From the NCBI GenBank assembly GCA_963802575.1, contig CAWDJF010000004.1, positions 186,001 to 250,000 of the forward strand: a stretch of DNA of 64,000 bases, written 5' to 3'. Shown here piece by piece: positions 1 to 8,417 of the stretch (its first letter is position 1; each line of letters begins with the position of its first letter). This stretch comes from DATFTE01 sp963802575 (GTDB lineage: Bacteria; Acidobacteriota; Terriglobia; Terriglobales; Acidobacteriaceae). The position numbers and the translations under genes were made by a program. Under the pieces are notes generated by a model that saw nothing but the letters and a program-made list of their open reading frames with translations, was not told where the DNA came from and made no database searches.

Positions 1-328
1 GCAGGTTCCAGTACTGACCCGAGTACGCGAATTCAGTGTCGGCGTGACGCGTGATGTCGAAGGCGTTCGAGGAGAGCTGCTTTTTCCACTCGTCTTCCGT
101 CTTCACGACTTTGGGGACGTGAACCGTCATCAGCTTCTTTCCATCGTCGGAAAATTGCACGATAGTGACGTCTTTGGGCGTTTCGGCGGCCGCATTCGCG
201 CTGGCCTCAAGGATGTGCGGCTTGCGCAACGACCACAGCATGGCGCCGCCAATAGCGGAGACCGCAGCCACAAGAAATCCGCGACGGCGCATCGCGCCCG
301 TGTCTCTGTCTAGTTCGGAGTCAAACAT
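1..328 (-). CDS. msrB: Peptide-methionine (R)-S-oxide reductase MsrB, exported, 3' end outside window
   Basis: Reduces the R-epimer of methionine sulfoxide in proteins. About 109 N-terminal codons are visible, starting at ATG 326-328. A twin-arginine-like leader (RRRGFL followed by a hydrophobic run) is followed by the typical MsrB entry region: D-E-W-K-K-Q-L-S, then F-D-I-T-R, then T-E-F-A-Y-S-G-Q-Y. The zinc cysteines and catalytic Cys lie beyond the edge. It sits 109 bp downstream of msrA on the same strand, so the pair probably forms an operon for repair of oxidised periplasmic proteins. Identity is from the N-terminal motif only. Confidence 0.8.
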   Translation of the reverse strand, partial: MFDSELDRDTGAMRRRGFLVAAVSAIGGAMLWSLRKPHILEASANAAAETPKDVTIVQFSDDGKKLMTVHVPKVVKTEDEWKKQLSSNAFDITRHADTEFAYSGQYWNL

Positions 329-437
329 TGAAGTTCCCTCGTCAAGCTGACCTCAGCGGCTAAAGCCGGAAATCGCCAAGGTCCCTACGGCACGAGTGAA
401 ACTCGTGCCCTTCCCGAACACTTGCAACAGCCTTTGC

Positions 438-1130
438 CTATTTCTTCGCCATCGCGGACGCATCGCTGCTGGTGTACAGATCCGGGAATTCCTTCTTCAA
501 GTGTTCAACCTTCGGCGCATCGTTGAAGAAAATATAAGGACTGTTCGGATGCAGTGCCGCGTAGTCCTGGTGATAAGCCTCCGCCGGATAGAAACTCTTC
601 AACGGGACAACTTGCGTGACAATCTTGTGGGGGAACACCTTCGCTTTGTCGAGTTGCGCGATGTAAGCCTCAGCGATCTTCTTCTGCTCATCGCTGGTGT
701 AAGAAATCATCGAGCGGTACTGCGTGCCCTCGTCCGGCCCCTGCCGGTTGAGTTCAGTCGGATCATGCGCCACCGAGAAGAACACTCTCAGCAATTGCCC
801 GTAGGTGACTTGCGACGGATCATAAACAATCTCCACCGATTCAGCGTGCCCGGTATCGCCTGTGCTGACTTCTTCATAGCTCGGATTCTTCGCCGACCCT
901 CCTGCGTATCCCGACGTCGCTTTCACTACACCCTTCACGTGGGCAAAGACCGCCTGAATTCCCCAGAAGCATCCGCCCGAGACCACGGCCGTCTGTTCAC
1001 GGTTCGTTTTTGAGAGCGAGGCGTCAACCTGCGGGTTGGGTACCGGCGTGGCAGCGTCGGCCGCATAGCATCCAACGAGTCCGACAAGCAACAGAGACAA
1101 AACGGCGACGATTCGACAATGAGACTTCAT
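438..1130 (-). CDS. msrA: Peptide-methionine (S)-S-oxide reductase MsrA, exported
   Basis: Reduces methionine-S-sulfoxide. The active-site motif GGCFWG is present, followed by YAGG, G-H-A-E-S-V-E and H-D-P-T, then the Q-Y-R-S segment typical of the family. The start at 1128-1130 was chosen over an upstream in-frame codon because it gives a hydrophobic leader ending in VGLVGC, a possible lipobox, and is preceded by a GGGGGAA ribosome-binding site. About 230 residues, normal for MsrA plus a signal. With the exported MsrB next to it, the context indicates extracytoplasmic methionine repair. It is divergent from the CAP-domain gene at 1330. Confidence 0.93.
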   Translation of the reverse strand: MKSHCRIVAVLSLLLVGLVGCYAADAATPVPNPQVDASLSKTNREQTAVVSGGCFWGIQAVFAHVKGVVKATSGYAGGSAKNPSYEEVSTGDTGHAESVEIVYDPSQVTYGQLLRVFFSVAHDPTELNRQGPDEGTQYRSMISYTSDEQKKIAEAYIAQLDKAKVFPHKIVTQVVPLKSFYPAEAYHQDYAALHPNSPYIFFNDAPKVEHLKKEFPDLYTSSDASAMAKK

Positions 1131-1329
1131 GATTCCCCCAGAAGAATAACGATTGGTTCTGCTTATTGGATTGCCGGCGGGAAAAGAAGTTACGGGCGCC
1201 AGATTATCCTTTACAATCATAATCTTACACCAACCCAGCAGGCCACCCCGGCGCCTTCACCAAGGTGACGTTTCGGTCGAGAGAAAATTATGCGATAAGG
1301 GTTTTTATCGTTACAGGAGATGCCTTTCT

Positions 1330-1794
1330 ATGCGATGGTCACGCGGTGTGGTCTTGGTGGTCCTGTTCCTGTGCGCCCTTGCCGTTACTTCAAGTTGGAG
1401 TCAGCAACGGGGCTCGGGCGTCGAGCGCGGGCTTTTTGACGCGGCGAACCACGAGCGCCATCAACAGGGATTGCCAGAACTGAAGTGGGATGATGCCCTC
1501 TCCAGCGCCGCGCGCAAACACGCCGAGCGGATGGCGGAACACGGCATGCTCTCCCATCAACTACTGGGCGAAGCCGGCCTTCCCACGCGCGTCGCACAAG
1601 CGGGAGTTCATCATTCCTGGCTCTCGGAAAACATCGCCGAAGGCACAAGCGCGAACGACATTCATGACCAATTCATGAAATCGACGAACCATCGCGCCAA
1701 CATTCTTGATCCTGACATGGACACAGTGGGCATCGGAGTGGTCGAGTCGGGCGGCAAGTGGTACGCGGTCGAAGACTTCATCAAAGCGAAATAA
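1330..1794 (+). CDS. Secreted CAP-domain (SCP/PR-1-like, YkwD type) protein
   Basis: A 154-residue exported protein with a signal peptide (hydrophobic residues 6-20), then a CAP domain: N-H-E-R near the start, L-K-W-D-D-A-L, the histidine-containing A-R-K-H-A-E-R-M, the S-E-N-I-A-E-G block and S-T-N-H-R-A-N-I-L near the C-terminus. These match the bacterial YkwD/CAP pattern with its conserved His and Glu. The ATG at 1330 is preceded by AGGAG at 1315-1319. CAP proteins are cell-surface or extracellular; the substrate is unknown. It is divergent from msrA, with a 200-bp intergenic region. Confidence 0.85.
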   Translation: MRWSRGVVLVVLFLCALAVTSSWSQQRGSGVERGLFDAANHERHQQGLPELKWDDALSSAARKHAERMAEHGMLSHQLLGEAGLPTRVAQAGVHHSWLSENIAEGTSANDIHDQFMKSTNHRANILDPDMDTVGIGVVESGGKWYAVEDFIKAK

Positions 1795-1805
1795 ATAGTG
1801 GGAAT

Positions 1806-1831
1806 GAGGACGGGCAACCTCGCCCGTCCTC
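1806..1831. terminator. Hairpin between convergent genes
   Basis: GAGGACGGGC and GCCCGTCCTC form a 10-bp perfect stem with a 6-base loop. It lies between the stop of the CAP gene and the stop of the Ro60-like gene, so it probably ends transcription from both sides, although there is no strong T-run. It belongs to a GACGGGC hairpin family seen elsewhere in the window. Confidence 0.6.
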
Positions 1832-1835
1832 CTGG

Positions 1836-3157
1836 TTACTTCTCGCGCATCGCCTCGGCTTCGCGGATGTACTCGACCACCGACTCACTCCAGCCGTCGA
1901 TGTGCGTCCACTTGCCGTAGCCAACGCCGTTCTTGGCAGACGCTACGTTGATCACATAGCCCTTGCCTCGCGGCCCGGGCACGGTGTCGTGCGCCTGCTC
2001 GTCGGTAATGACGATCAGGCGGTCGTAGCGTTCTTTCTGGTTCAGTTCCTCAACAGCCTTACCGAGATAAGTACCGTTGTGGCTCTGTGAGGCGTGGACG
2101 GCGTCGCGCAAAGCGAATCCGCGACGCGCCGGCACCTCGACCAGGTTGTCAGAGAAGCTGAACACGCTTACTTTCTCTCCGATCTCGCGCAGCAACACGG
2201 CGAGCCCGTAGGCTGCGTCGGTACGCTGCATCTCGGAACGGCGGGAAAGCGGCGCGGTCATTGAGCCGGAGACGTCGACCAGTACGATGGTCTTCCCCGG
2301 CAGCTTCTTTTGTTCGGCGACACACGCGAGCATCGCGTGCTCGAGCGTCTCTTCCCACTGCGGAGCGTAACGCGCCGCGGCGAGAAAGCGGAACGGGAAG
2401 CACACGCTGCGTCTTCATGGAGCGCAAAGCCGCGAGAACCAAATCCTCCTCCACGCCTGCTTCCTTCATGTTGCGCAGGTTGCGGAGCAGGGCCAGCGCG
2501 CCCAGCTTGTTCTCCACAAGCAGACGCTGCCACGCCTCACGTTTGTCGGCGCCCGAGCTGAGAACTACCTCCCAGGTGTGGGGGGTTGATAGGCGTCCCC
2601 AGATCAGCTTCTTCCACACGCCAGCCTGCGCTGCATCACGCGGCTTGGCGTGAGACAGAAACAGAACGTCGCGCAGTTTGACGGTCCCGGCGCGATCGTA
2701 CTTCGCAAGCTGGTACTCATCAAACTTGGGGAAGGCCGCGGCCAGTCCCTTCTTGACCTGGCCCGAGAGCGGCACACGCCCGTCCTTCCAGTAGATGGCC
2801 ACGAACTCGGCGAGTTCGTCGGCCCGCTGGATGACGCGCATCAGCGTGTCGGCCACCAGGTGACGATGCGTCTTGTGACGCGCCATCTCGCGGACCACGA
2901 GCAAGCGGAGCGTGACGCAACTTCATCTGCTCGCGCGCCTCGACGGCAAGGGCAGCCACCTTTTCGGCCTCGACCTTGGGGACGAGTTCCGCGATGCAGG
3001 TCGCGATCGCGACTCCGTTCTCGTAGAACTGGTTCTCCCAGAGCAGGCACGCCATCACCGAACGGCGCAACTGCAACTCAGCCGAGATGTGACGGGCCGG
3101 CGCTCCCTCATGAGTGCGCGGACCGAAATTGAGATTCAACATGTTCAGACGGGCCAT
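1836..3157 (-). pseudogene. TROVE/VWA-domain RNA-binding protein (Ro60/Rsr-like), two +1 frame breaks
   Basis: Read through two one-base insertions this is a single 439-residue protein. The N-terminal TROVE/HEAT-like half includes R-R-S-V-M-A-C-L-L-W-E, L-R-H-A-P-L-L-V-V-R-E-M-A-R and K-F-D-E-Y-Q-L-A-K-Y. The C-terminal VWA domain has the MIDAS motif DVSGSM and the later I-T-D-E-Q. Ro60/Rsr proteins bind misfolded or Y-type RNAs as a ring. The frame breaks lie near 2905 and 2396 (one C too many in CCC, coding strand). Removing one base at each restores the alignment and leaves codon content intact, so sequence error is as likely as real decay. Ribosome-binding region and start (ATG 3155-3157) are intact. 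Confidence 0.75.
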
Positions 3158-3170
3158 GATGGCCTCCTTG

Positions 3171-3203
3171 CTTGGTCGTTGGTCTTTCGTCGTTGGTCGT
3201 TAG
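3171..3203. repeat. Tandem GGTCGTTGGTC word repeat
   Basis: Imperfect tandem copies of GGTCGTTGGTCTTT upstream of the Ro60-like start. The same word forms the long arms around the lexA-trxA terminator at 7974-8082. Confidence 0.6.
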
Positions 3204-3261
3204 CTAAAACGCGTTAAGAGCCCGATTAGACCGTTGTGGCGCAAGTCCTACTTCTGGGAAA

Positions 3262-3648
3262 TCAGTTCGTCACCCTCGTTGCCGGCGTCCTCTGCAACGC
3301 CCACGAAGCCAGCGGTCGGATGTCTTGACCGTAGTGACGCAGCCCAGCTGCGTCTCTAGTTGCGACTTCTGCGACGACCTCGACGCTTGCAGTTTCGCGC
3401 GCGAAGCCAATCGGTACGATTCGCGGAGCAGCCTTACGGTCTCGGTAATCGGTGCAATACAACACATCGAGTGCGACCAGGCGCACACCTCCGCCGAAAG
3501 TGCAAAAGGTCTCGCGCTTCGTGTTGGCTCCGTACCGAATGTGCGCAAAGCTGCACTCAACACAGAGGCCGCGAGGCTTGGGCGCACGCTGGCGCTTCAC
3601 AAAGCGCAGCACGACGACAACAATCAGGTAAACCACCGCTCCGAACAT
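3262..3648 (-). CDS. Small membrane-anchored protein of unknown function
   Basis: 128 residues. One N-terminal membrane segment (about residues 4-16, rich in V, L and I) is followed by a basic stop-transfer K-R-Q-R, then a domain with a C-V-E-C pair and further cysteines (T-F-C-T-F, L-Y-C-T-D-Y), suggestive of metal or disulfide chemistry. The start is strongly supported by AAAGGAGG five bases before the ATG. No family could be named. It lies between the Ro60-like gene and the Bcs1-like ATPase, all on the same strand. Confidence 0.65.
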   Translation of the reverse strand: MFGAVVYLIVVVVLRFVKRQRAPKPRGLCVECSFAHIRYGANTKRETFCTFGGGVRLVALDVLYCTDYRDRKAAPRIVPIGFARETASVEVVAEVATRDAAGLRHYGQDIRPLASWALQRTPATRVTN

Positions 3649-3675
3649 CGCGACCTCCTTTCATGGTTCCGTTCA

Positions 3676-4920
3676 TTAGTCACACACACTTACTAACTCT
3701 GATTTGAAGCGATCGACTTCAAGTGCCAGCAGCAAACCCTGGAACTCAGCCATGGTTTCGACTGAGCGATGCAAGTCAACAAAAGCCGCCGCCTCCGTCT
3801 CAGATGCTTCTGGAAAGAACCTGAGGTAAAGGTTGATTTTTTGACAATCTCCCGCTTTCCCCAGATAGACCTTGTAATCGATTCGTCCCGGCCGCAGCAG
3901 GGCCGCATCGAGAGCTTCCACATGATTGGTGGTCATGACGAACAAGACCCCCGTCGGCGCATAGAAACCGTCGAGCACGTTTAGAAGTCCGGAAAGCGTG
4001 ACACCGGTGCTTATGCCTTCTTTCGTGCTTCGCTTCGCCTCCTCCGTGTCGAGGACTGGAGTCGGAGCAGCACGTGCGTTGCTGCTCTTCATGCAATCGA
4101 TATCCTCAAACAGCAGGAGCGAATTCGCCGGCACCTGGTTAACAGCATTCATCAAGCCTCGATCGTTCAGATCAGCGAGATTGAAGCAATAAATCGAAAG
4201 ACTGAAGTGCGCCGCTATCGCCGACACCAGCGAGGTCTTCCCCGTTCCAGGGGGCCCGTAAAGTAAGTAACCTCGGTGATAGGGGACGCCCAGATGCGCG
4301 TACTTTTGCTTCGCACTTCGAAACCTCTCGATATCCTCCAAAAGATTCCCCTCCTCGCCCGGGGGCAGCACCACGGACTCGAGCAACCTTGGCGCATAAC
4401 CTTCGACCAAATCCCAGCCGTCGTTGTAAGTGAACAAATACGATCGAACCCCTAGTCTCGCTGTATGGCTTCGGACGACATCGTCTACGAACTCTTTCAG
4501 CACAGCCTGGTTTCGACCCGGCGTCCTGAACGTCAAAGACTCGATTCGCCGTGCAGATCGCTCCCGCGCTTCTTCGCTGCGATAAAACCAGACCTGAAAT
4601 GGACGCCCCCCATACCAGAACCAGTGATGTCCGGGAGCCGGGATCAACGCGATTCGCTCGCAGCGCAGTGTTGTATCTAGATCCACTCTGCGAATCCGCT
4701 GCAGAAACTTCTGCTCCAGGAACCATTCTTTAACCCACACGAACGCCGCATCGTCGTCCTTCACCGTGATCATCATCGTGGTCTGGCCGACAAACCAGTC
4801 CCATAGCGCCTCTGGAACGGCCCGCATATAGACACCCAGGCCACCGAAGATCATCAGAAGCAGTCCTCCGGAAGCAAATTGGTTGTGGCCGCTCAGTATG
4901 CCTTTGATCAGCTGCACCAT
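3676..4920 (-). CDS. Bcs1-like membrane AAA ATPase
   Basis: Hydrolyses ATP to remodel or move protein. N-terminal membrane segment (G-L-L-L-M-I-F-G-G-L-G-V-Y), then a Bcs1_N-like region with a W-F-Y-G-G-R-P-F segment, then an AAA core: Walker A GPPGTGKT, Walker B L-L-L-F-E-D-I-D, sensor T-T-N-H, and the arginine-finger region LRPGRIDYKVYLG. Mitochondrial Bcs1 translocates folded Rieske protein across a membrane; the role of bacterial homologues is not established. The ATG at 4918-4920 lacks a good ribosome-binding site, so a start further upstream is possible (the frame stays open to 5013). Confidence 0.82.
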   Translation of the reverse strand: MVQLIKGILSGHNQFASGGLLLMIFGGLGVYMRAVPEALWDWFVGQTTMMITVKDDDAAFVWVKEWFLEQKFLQRIRRVDLDTTLRCERIALIPAPGHHWFWYGGRPFQVWFYRSEEARERSARRIESLTFRTPGRNQAVLKEFVDDVVRSHTARLGVRSYLFTYNDGWDLVEGYAPRLLESVVLPPGEEGNLLEDIERFRSAKQKYAHLGVPYHRGYLLYGPPGTGKTSLVSAIAAHFSLSIYCFNLADLNDRGLMNAVNQVPANSLLLFEDIDCMKSSNARAAPTPVLDTEEAKRSTKEGISTGVTLSGLLNVLDGFYAPTGVLFVMTTNHVEALDAALLRPGRIDYKVYLGKAGDCQKINLYLRFFPEASETEAAAFVDLHRSVETMAEFQGLLLALEVDRFKSELVSVCD

Positions 4921-5822
4921 AAGTTCGTTTTCTAATCGGCCTTTTCGCCGAGGTTGCGAGGTTGAACAGGGAGCCGGGGAACAAGCGAGAAGAGTTCGAG
5001 GTTGTACTCTCAAGGAATCTTGTAAGTCGGGGCTACGCCCCCATCCCTCGAGTTAGAAGCCTCGGCAGGGTTTCCGTCCCTGCTCGTATCTTCGCGGAAG
5101 TAACTCTTCTCTTTCACCACCGGCGCGAATCCAGTCATCGGTCGTCAGTAGACGCACACCACGACCATCGACGGCACGAACACAATCGTGCCCCTAGGAG
5201 AATCTTGGTCAGGGAACATGCGGCAGCGGATGGTTTGCAATGGAGGGTTCGAACCTCCTCACCCCGAGGGGCTTACCGAAGTATCCGCAACCTTCACCAC
5301 TGACCCTGTGAATCCCTCGCAAAGCTCGGGATTTCGTCGCGCAGCACGAACGCCGCGCAAACGCCTCAAGTTAAATGCTGGGGGAATAAGCGGCAGCGGT
5401 CTTTGCGTTGTCGAGGCGATGAAACCGCGGCCTGCGCCACCCAGCGGACTTAGTTTTGTTGGATATGCGTTACAGAGCGCCGAGGATCAGACTGGCGCGA
5501 TCATAGGACGCCCGGAAGCAACTTAGACCGACGACCGGTCCCAGTTGCCCGCATAGCAATGTGATTGTCGATTCTGCCAATGGGGCATCCTTTCTGAAGG
5601 AGATGTTAGAAGATGCCATGACTTTCTATTTTGTGCAAGAGAAAAATTGAAAAAATATGTCGTGTCGGGATAGTTTCAGAAAAGACAAGCACTTAGCACT
5701 TGGCCGTTAGCACTTAGCCAAATAGCCGATCCATGGGATTCCCGGCCTCGGCGTTTGGCGCGGCCTGTGCGATCTGGTAGTTTTGAAAACATCTGTGTTC
5801 ATCTGGTTCCGAGGAGACCCCG
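4921..5822. other. Gene-free, hairpin-rich intergenic region
   Basis: No convincing protein gene in about 900 bases on either strand. Several inverted repeats are visible: GGAGG-GTTCGAA-CCTCC at about 5242-5258, GCCCC/GGGGC-type pairs, and AATCCC...GGGATT near 5311-5333. A T-arm-like loop is present, but no complete tRNA, tmRNA or RNase P pattern could be built. Tandem CACTTAGCACTT-type words occupy 5687-5725. Confidence 0.5.
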
Positions 5823-7226
5823 TTGAGAATCCGCGCCTTGATTGTTTTCTGTTTCTTTTGCGGCTCCGCTTTTTCGCAGCTCGATAACCAAACCAAACAG
5901 TACGCCCATGACGTGTTCAAACAACTCATCGAGATCAACACCACCGACTCGGTGGGCAATGTCACTACCGCCGCCGAGGCGATGGCGCAGCGTTTTCGCG
6001 ATGCTGGATTCCCTGAGAGCGACATCCAGATTCTTGGACCCAATGATCGCAAGAAGAACGTCGTGGTTCGTCTGCACGGCAACAGCAAGCACAAGCCGGT
6101 CTTGCTGATCGGACACCTCGATGTAGTGGAAGCACACCGCGAGGACTGGACCACCGATCCATTCCAGTTCGTGGAAAAAGATGGCTTCTATTACGGACGC
6201 GGCACCCAGGACATGAAAGACGGCGACGCCATCATGGTCACCACGCTCGTGCGCATGAAAAAAGAAGGATACGTCCCCGATCGCGACATCATTCTTGCGC
6301 TCACCGCAGACGAGGAAGGCGGCAAGTCGAACGGCGTCGACTGGCTGATCAAGAATCATCGCGAGTTGATCGACGCTGAGTTTGTCCTGAATCATGACGG
6401 CGGAGGCATCACGCTCGATCATGGCAAGGCCGTATTCATGGAACTGGACGCCAGCGAGAAACTCTATGCGGATTTCCGGCTCACTTCGACCAATCCCGGC
6501 GGCCACAGTTCCCTGCCCGTCCCTGACAATGCGATCTACCATCTTGCAGACGCGCTAGGCCGGCTCGAGCGTTATCAATTTCCTTTCGAATTGAACAATG
6601 TGACACGCGCCTATTACGAGCGCATGGCAACCGGCGAGCGTGCTGCCGATATCAAGGCGATGCTCAAGACGCCTCCGGACATGGACGCCGTGGCGCGGCT
6701 CTCGAAAGATCCCGTCGACAATTCGACGATGCACACTACTTGCGTGGCCACACGACTCAGCGGCGGGCACGCCAACAACGCGCTGCCACAGATGGCGCAA
6801 GCGAATGTGAATTGCAGAATCTTGCCAGGGCATCCCGCAGAGGAAGTGCGAAAGGTTCTGGAGCAGGCGGTGAACGATCCCAAAGTCACGGTGCAATATG
6901 TCGGACCACTCGGGGTTGTCACGGAACATGCGGCAGACCGGATGAGCTACCCGCCGCCCCCGTTGCGCCCCGAGGTGATGACCTCGATCGAGAAAGTTAC
7001 CGCCGAGATGTGGCCGGGCGCCCCCGTCGTTCCCGCCATGAGTACCGGCGCCTCTGACGGCGTATACACCAATGCAGCAGGACTTCCCACTTACGGAGTC
7101 TCAGGCGAAGCCATTGAGCGAACCGATATCCGCGCACACGGAAAAGATGAGCGGATTCCGGTGGCGTCATTCGATCATGCCGTGGAATTTTATTATCGAT
7201 TTCTGAAGTTGGTGACAACGGAGTAG
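5823..7226 (+). CDS. Exported M20-family zinc metallopeptidase
   Basis: 467 residues. A signal peptide (hydrophobic run I-V-F-C-F-F-C-G, then A-F-S-Q) precedes a catalytic domain with metal and active-site residues of the M20 family: G-H-L-D-V-V (His and catalytic Asp), R-G-T-Q-D-M-K-D-G (bridging Asp), A-D-E-E-G-G (catalytic Glu-Glu), and a C-terminal A-H-G-K-D-E supplying the last metal His. The lid-domain motif P-G-G-H-S-S is present. Predicted to cleave short peptides or acylated amino acids in the periplasm. The start is TTG 5823, with GAGGAG six bases upstream. Confidence 0.9.
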   Translation: MRIRALIVFCFFCGSAFSQLDNQTKQYAHDVFKQLIEINTTDSVGNVTTAAEAMAQRFRDAGFPESDIQILGPNDRKKNVVVRLHGNSKHKPVLLIGHLDVVEAHREDWTTDPFQFVEKDGFYYGRGTQDMKDGDAIMVTTLVRMKKEGYVPDRDIILALTADEEGGKSNGVDWLIKNHRELIDAEFVLNHDGGGITLDHGKAVFMELDASEKLYADFRLTSTNPGGHSSLPVPDNAIYHLADALGRLERYQFPFELNNVTRAYYERMATGERAADIKAMLKTPPDMDAVARLSKDPVDNSTMHTTCVATRLSGGHANNALPQMAQANVNCRILPGHPAEEVRKVLEQAVNDPKVTVQYVGPLGVVTEHAADRMSYPPPPLRPEVMTSIEKVTAEMWPGAPVVPAMSTGASDGVYTNAAGLPTYGVSGEAIERTDIRAHGKDERIPVASFDHAVEFYYRFLKLVTTE

Positions 7227-7246
7227 CACTGCCGCCAGCTGTCAAA

Positions 7247-7292
7247 GCCGTGGCCAAAACCGCCACGGCATGGACGGGCGAAGGCGCCCGTC
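7247..7292 (+). terminator. Two tandem hairpins after the M20 peptidase gene
   Basis: GCCGTGGC-loop-GCCACGGC at 7247-7269 and GACGGGCG-AAGG-CGCCCGTC at 7273-7292, lying between the peptidase stop and lexA. The second is a member of the recurrent GACGGGC hairpin family. Confidence 0.5.
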
Positions 7293-7350
7293 TCTACATG
7301 GTCATACTCTGCACTTGACATTTCGCCTTATATTCGCCCACAATCTGCCT

Positions 7351-7971
7351 ATGGCCATTACACGTCGTCAGCACCAGGTGTATGACTTCATCTCGCGCTT
7401 TGTGGCGGAGCACGGATACTCGCCGTCATTCGAGGAGATCGCCTCGGGCATGGAGTTGAGCTCGCTGGCCACCGTGCACAAGCACATCTCGAATCTCGAG
7501 AAGAAGGGCCTGCTCACGCGCGACTACAACCGCAGCCGCTCGATCGACCTGGTCCCTCCCAAGGGACGACTGAAGCAGTCGATGGCTGTGAACACCGGAG
7601 TCGTGCTGCCGGTGCTGGGACGAATCGCCGCCGGCCAGCCGATTGAAGCGGTCGAGAGCCAGAGCACGATCTCGCTCGCCGATTTCGTGCGCTCGAAAGA
7701 AGTTTTCGTGCTCGAAGTGAAAGGCGAATCAATGCAGGACGAGCACATCGTCGATGGCGACTACGTGCTGGTCGAGAAGACCCGTACAGCGCACAACGGA
7801 GACATTGTGGTCGCGCTGATATCAGGCAGCGACGCGACGTTGAAGCGCTTTTACCGCGAGGGCGACAACATCCGTCTGCAACCTTCGAACGCAGCGATGC
7901 AGCCGATCGTCAAGCACGCCTCAACCGTAGAGATTCAGGGGCGGGTCATTGGAGTGTTGAGAAAGTATTGA
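7351..7971 (+). CDS. lexA: LexA repressor
   Basis: Represses SOS genes until RecA-stimulated self-cleavage. 206 residues, close to the E. coli length. The N-terminal winged helix (R-Q-H-Q-V-Y-D-F-I and S-L-A-T-V-H-K-H-I-S-N-L-E) is followed by the cleavage region with Ala-Gly in R-I-A-A-G-Q-P. The serine nucleophile lies in G-E-S-M-Q-D-E and the lysine in D-A-T-L-K-R-F-Y. ATG 7351 was chosen because the family begins at the M-A-I-T-R-R-Q segment; the open frame upstream is not conserved-looking. No clear SOS box was recognised upstream. Confidence 0.95.
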   Translation: MAITRRQHQVYDFISRFVAEHGYSPSFEEIASGMELSSLATVHKHISNLEKKGLLTRDYNRSRSIDLVPPKGRLKQSMAVNTGVVLPVLGRIAAGQPIEAVESQSTISLADFVRSKEVFVLEVKGESMQDEHIVDGDYVLVEKTRTAHNGDIVVALISGSDATLKRFYREGDNIRLQPSNAAMQPIVKHASTVEIQGRVIGVLRKY

Positions 7972-7973
7972 AG

Positions 7974-8082
7974 CGGTCGTTGGTCTGTGGTCTTTGGTCA
8001 AAAAATTAGAAGGCCCGCGCTATTAAGCCCGGGCCTTCGATTTTGACGTGGCCAAAGACCAACGACTACCGACCAACGACCG
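7974..8082. terminator. Bidirectional terminator inside a long inverted word repeat (lexA/trxA)
   Basis: The core hairpin GAAGGCCCG (8009-8017) pairs with CGGGCCTTC (8030-8038), with A-rich sequence on the left and TTTT on the right, so it can serve both converging genes. Outside it the 12-base arms CGGTCGTTGGTC (7974-7985) and GACCAACGACCG (8071-8082) are perfectly complementary, and the intervening GGTCTTTGGTC / GGCCAAAGACC arms pair imperfectly. Confidence 0.75.
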
Positions 8083-8084
8083 AT

Positions 8085-8417
8085 TTATCCAAGATGCTTA
8101 TCGAGCGCCTTCTGGATCTGTTCTTTAGGAACGTAGCCGACGATCTGCTCTTTTACCTGTCCGCCTTTGAAAACCAGCAGCGTGGGGATGCCGCGCACGC
8201 CGTAGCGCATGGGCGTGGCGCTGTTGCGGTCCACGTCCATTTTGCCGACTTTCACCTTGCCCTGGTATTCGGTTGCCAATTCTTCCACGATGGGAGCGAT
8301 CGCGCGGCACGGACCGCACCAAGTCGCCCAGAAATCCACCAGAAATGGCTGATCGGACTTCAGCACATCCTGATCGAAATTCGCATCGTTGACTTCAAGA
8401 ATCCCATTTCCTGCCAT
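8085..8417 (-). CDS. trxA: Thioredoxin
   Basis: Cytosolic dithiol-disulfide oxidoreductase of 110 residues. The active site W-C-G-P-C sits in the F-W-A-T-W-C-G-P-C-R context. The cis-proline segment G-I-P-T-L-L-V-F-K-G-G and the conserved D-V-D-R are present. There is no signal peptide. A GGAGG lies five bases before the ATG at 8415-8417. It converges with lexA on a shared terminator. Confidence 0.96.
   Translation of the reverse strand: MAGNGILEVNDANFDQDVLKSDQPFLVDFWATWCGPCRAIAPIVEELATEYQGKVKVGKMDVDRNSATPMRYGVRGIPTLLVFKGGQVKEQIVGYVPKEQIQKALDKHLG

Noticed and set aside
3158..3261. Y RNA gene next to the Ro60-like gene
   Set aside because: Only a tandem GGTCGTTGGTC word was seen; no long stem with the conserved Ro-binding pattern could be drawn.
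5220..5345. Possible tRNA or tmRNA around the GGTTCGAAC T-arm-like loop
   Set aside because: A T arm and part of an acceptor-like stem can be drawn on the minus strand, but no anticodon arm or acceptor of the right length fits, and no tmRNA or RNase P core motif was found.
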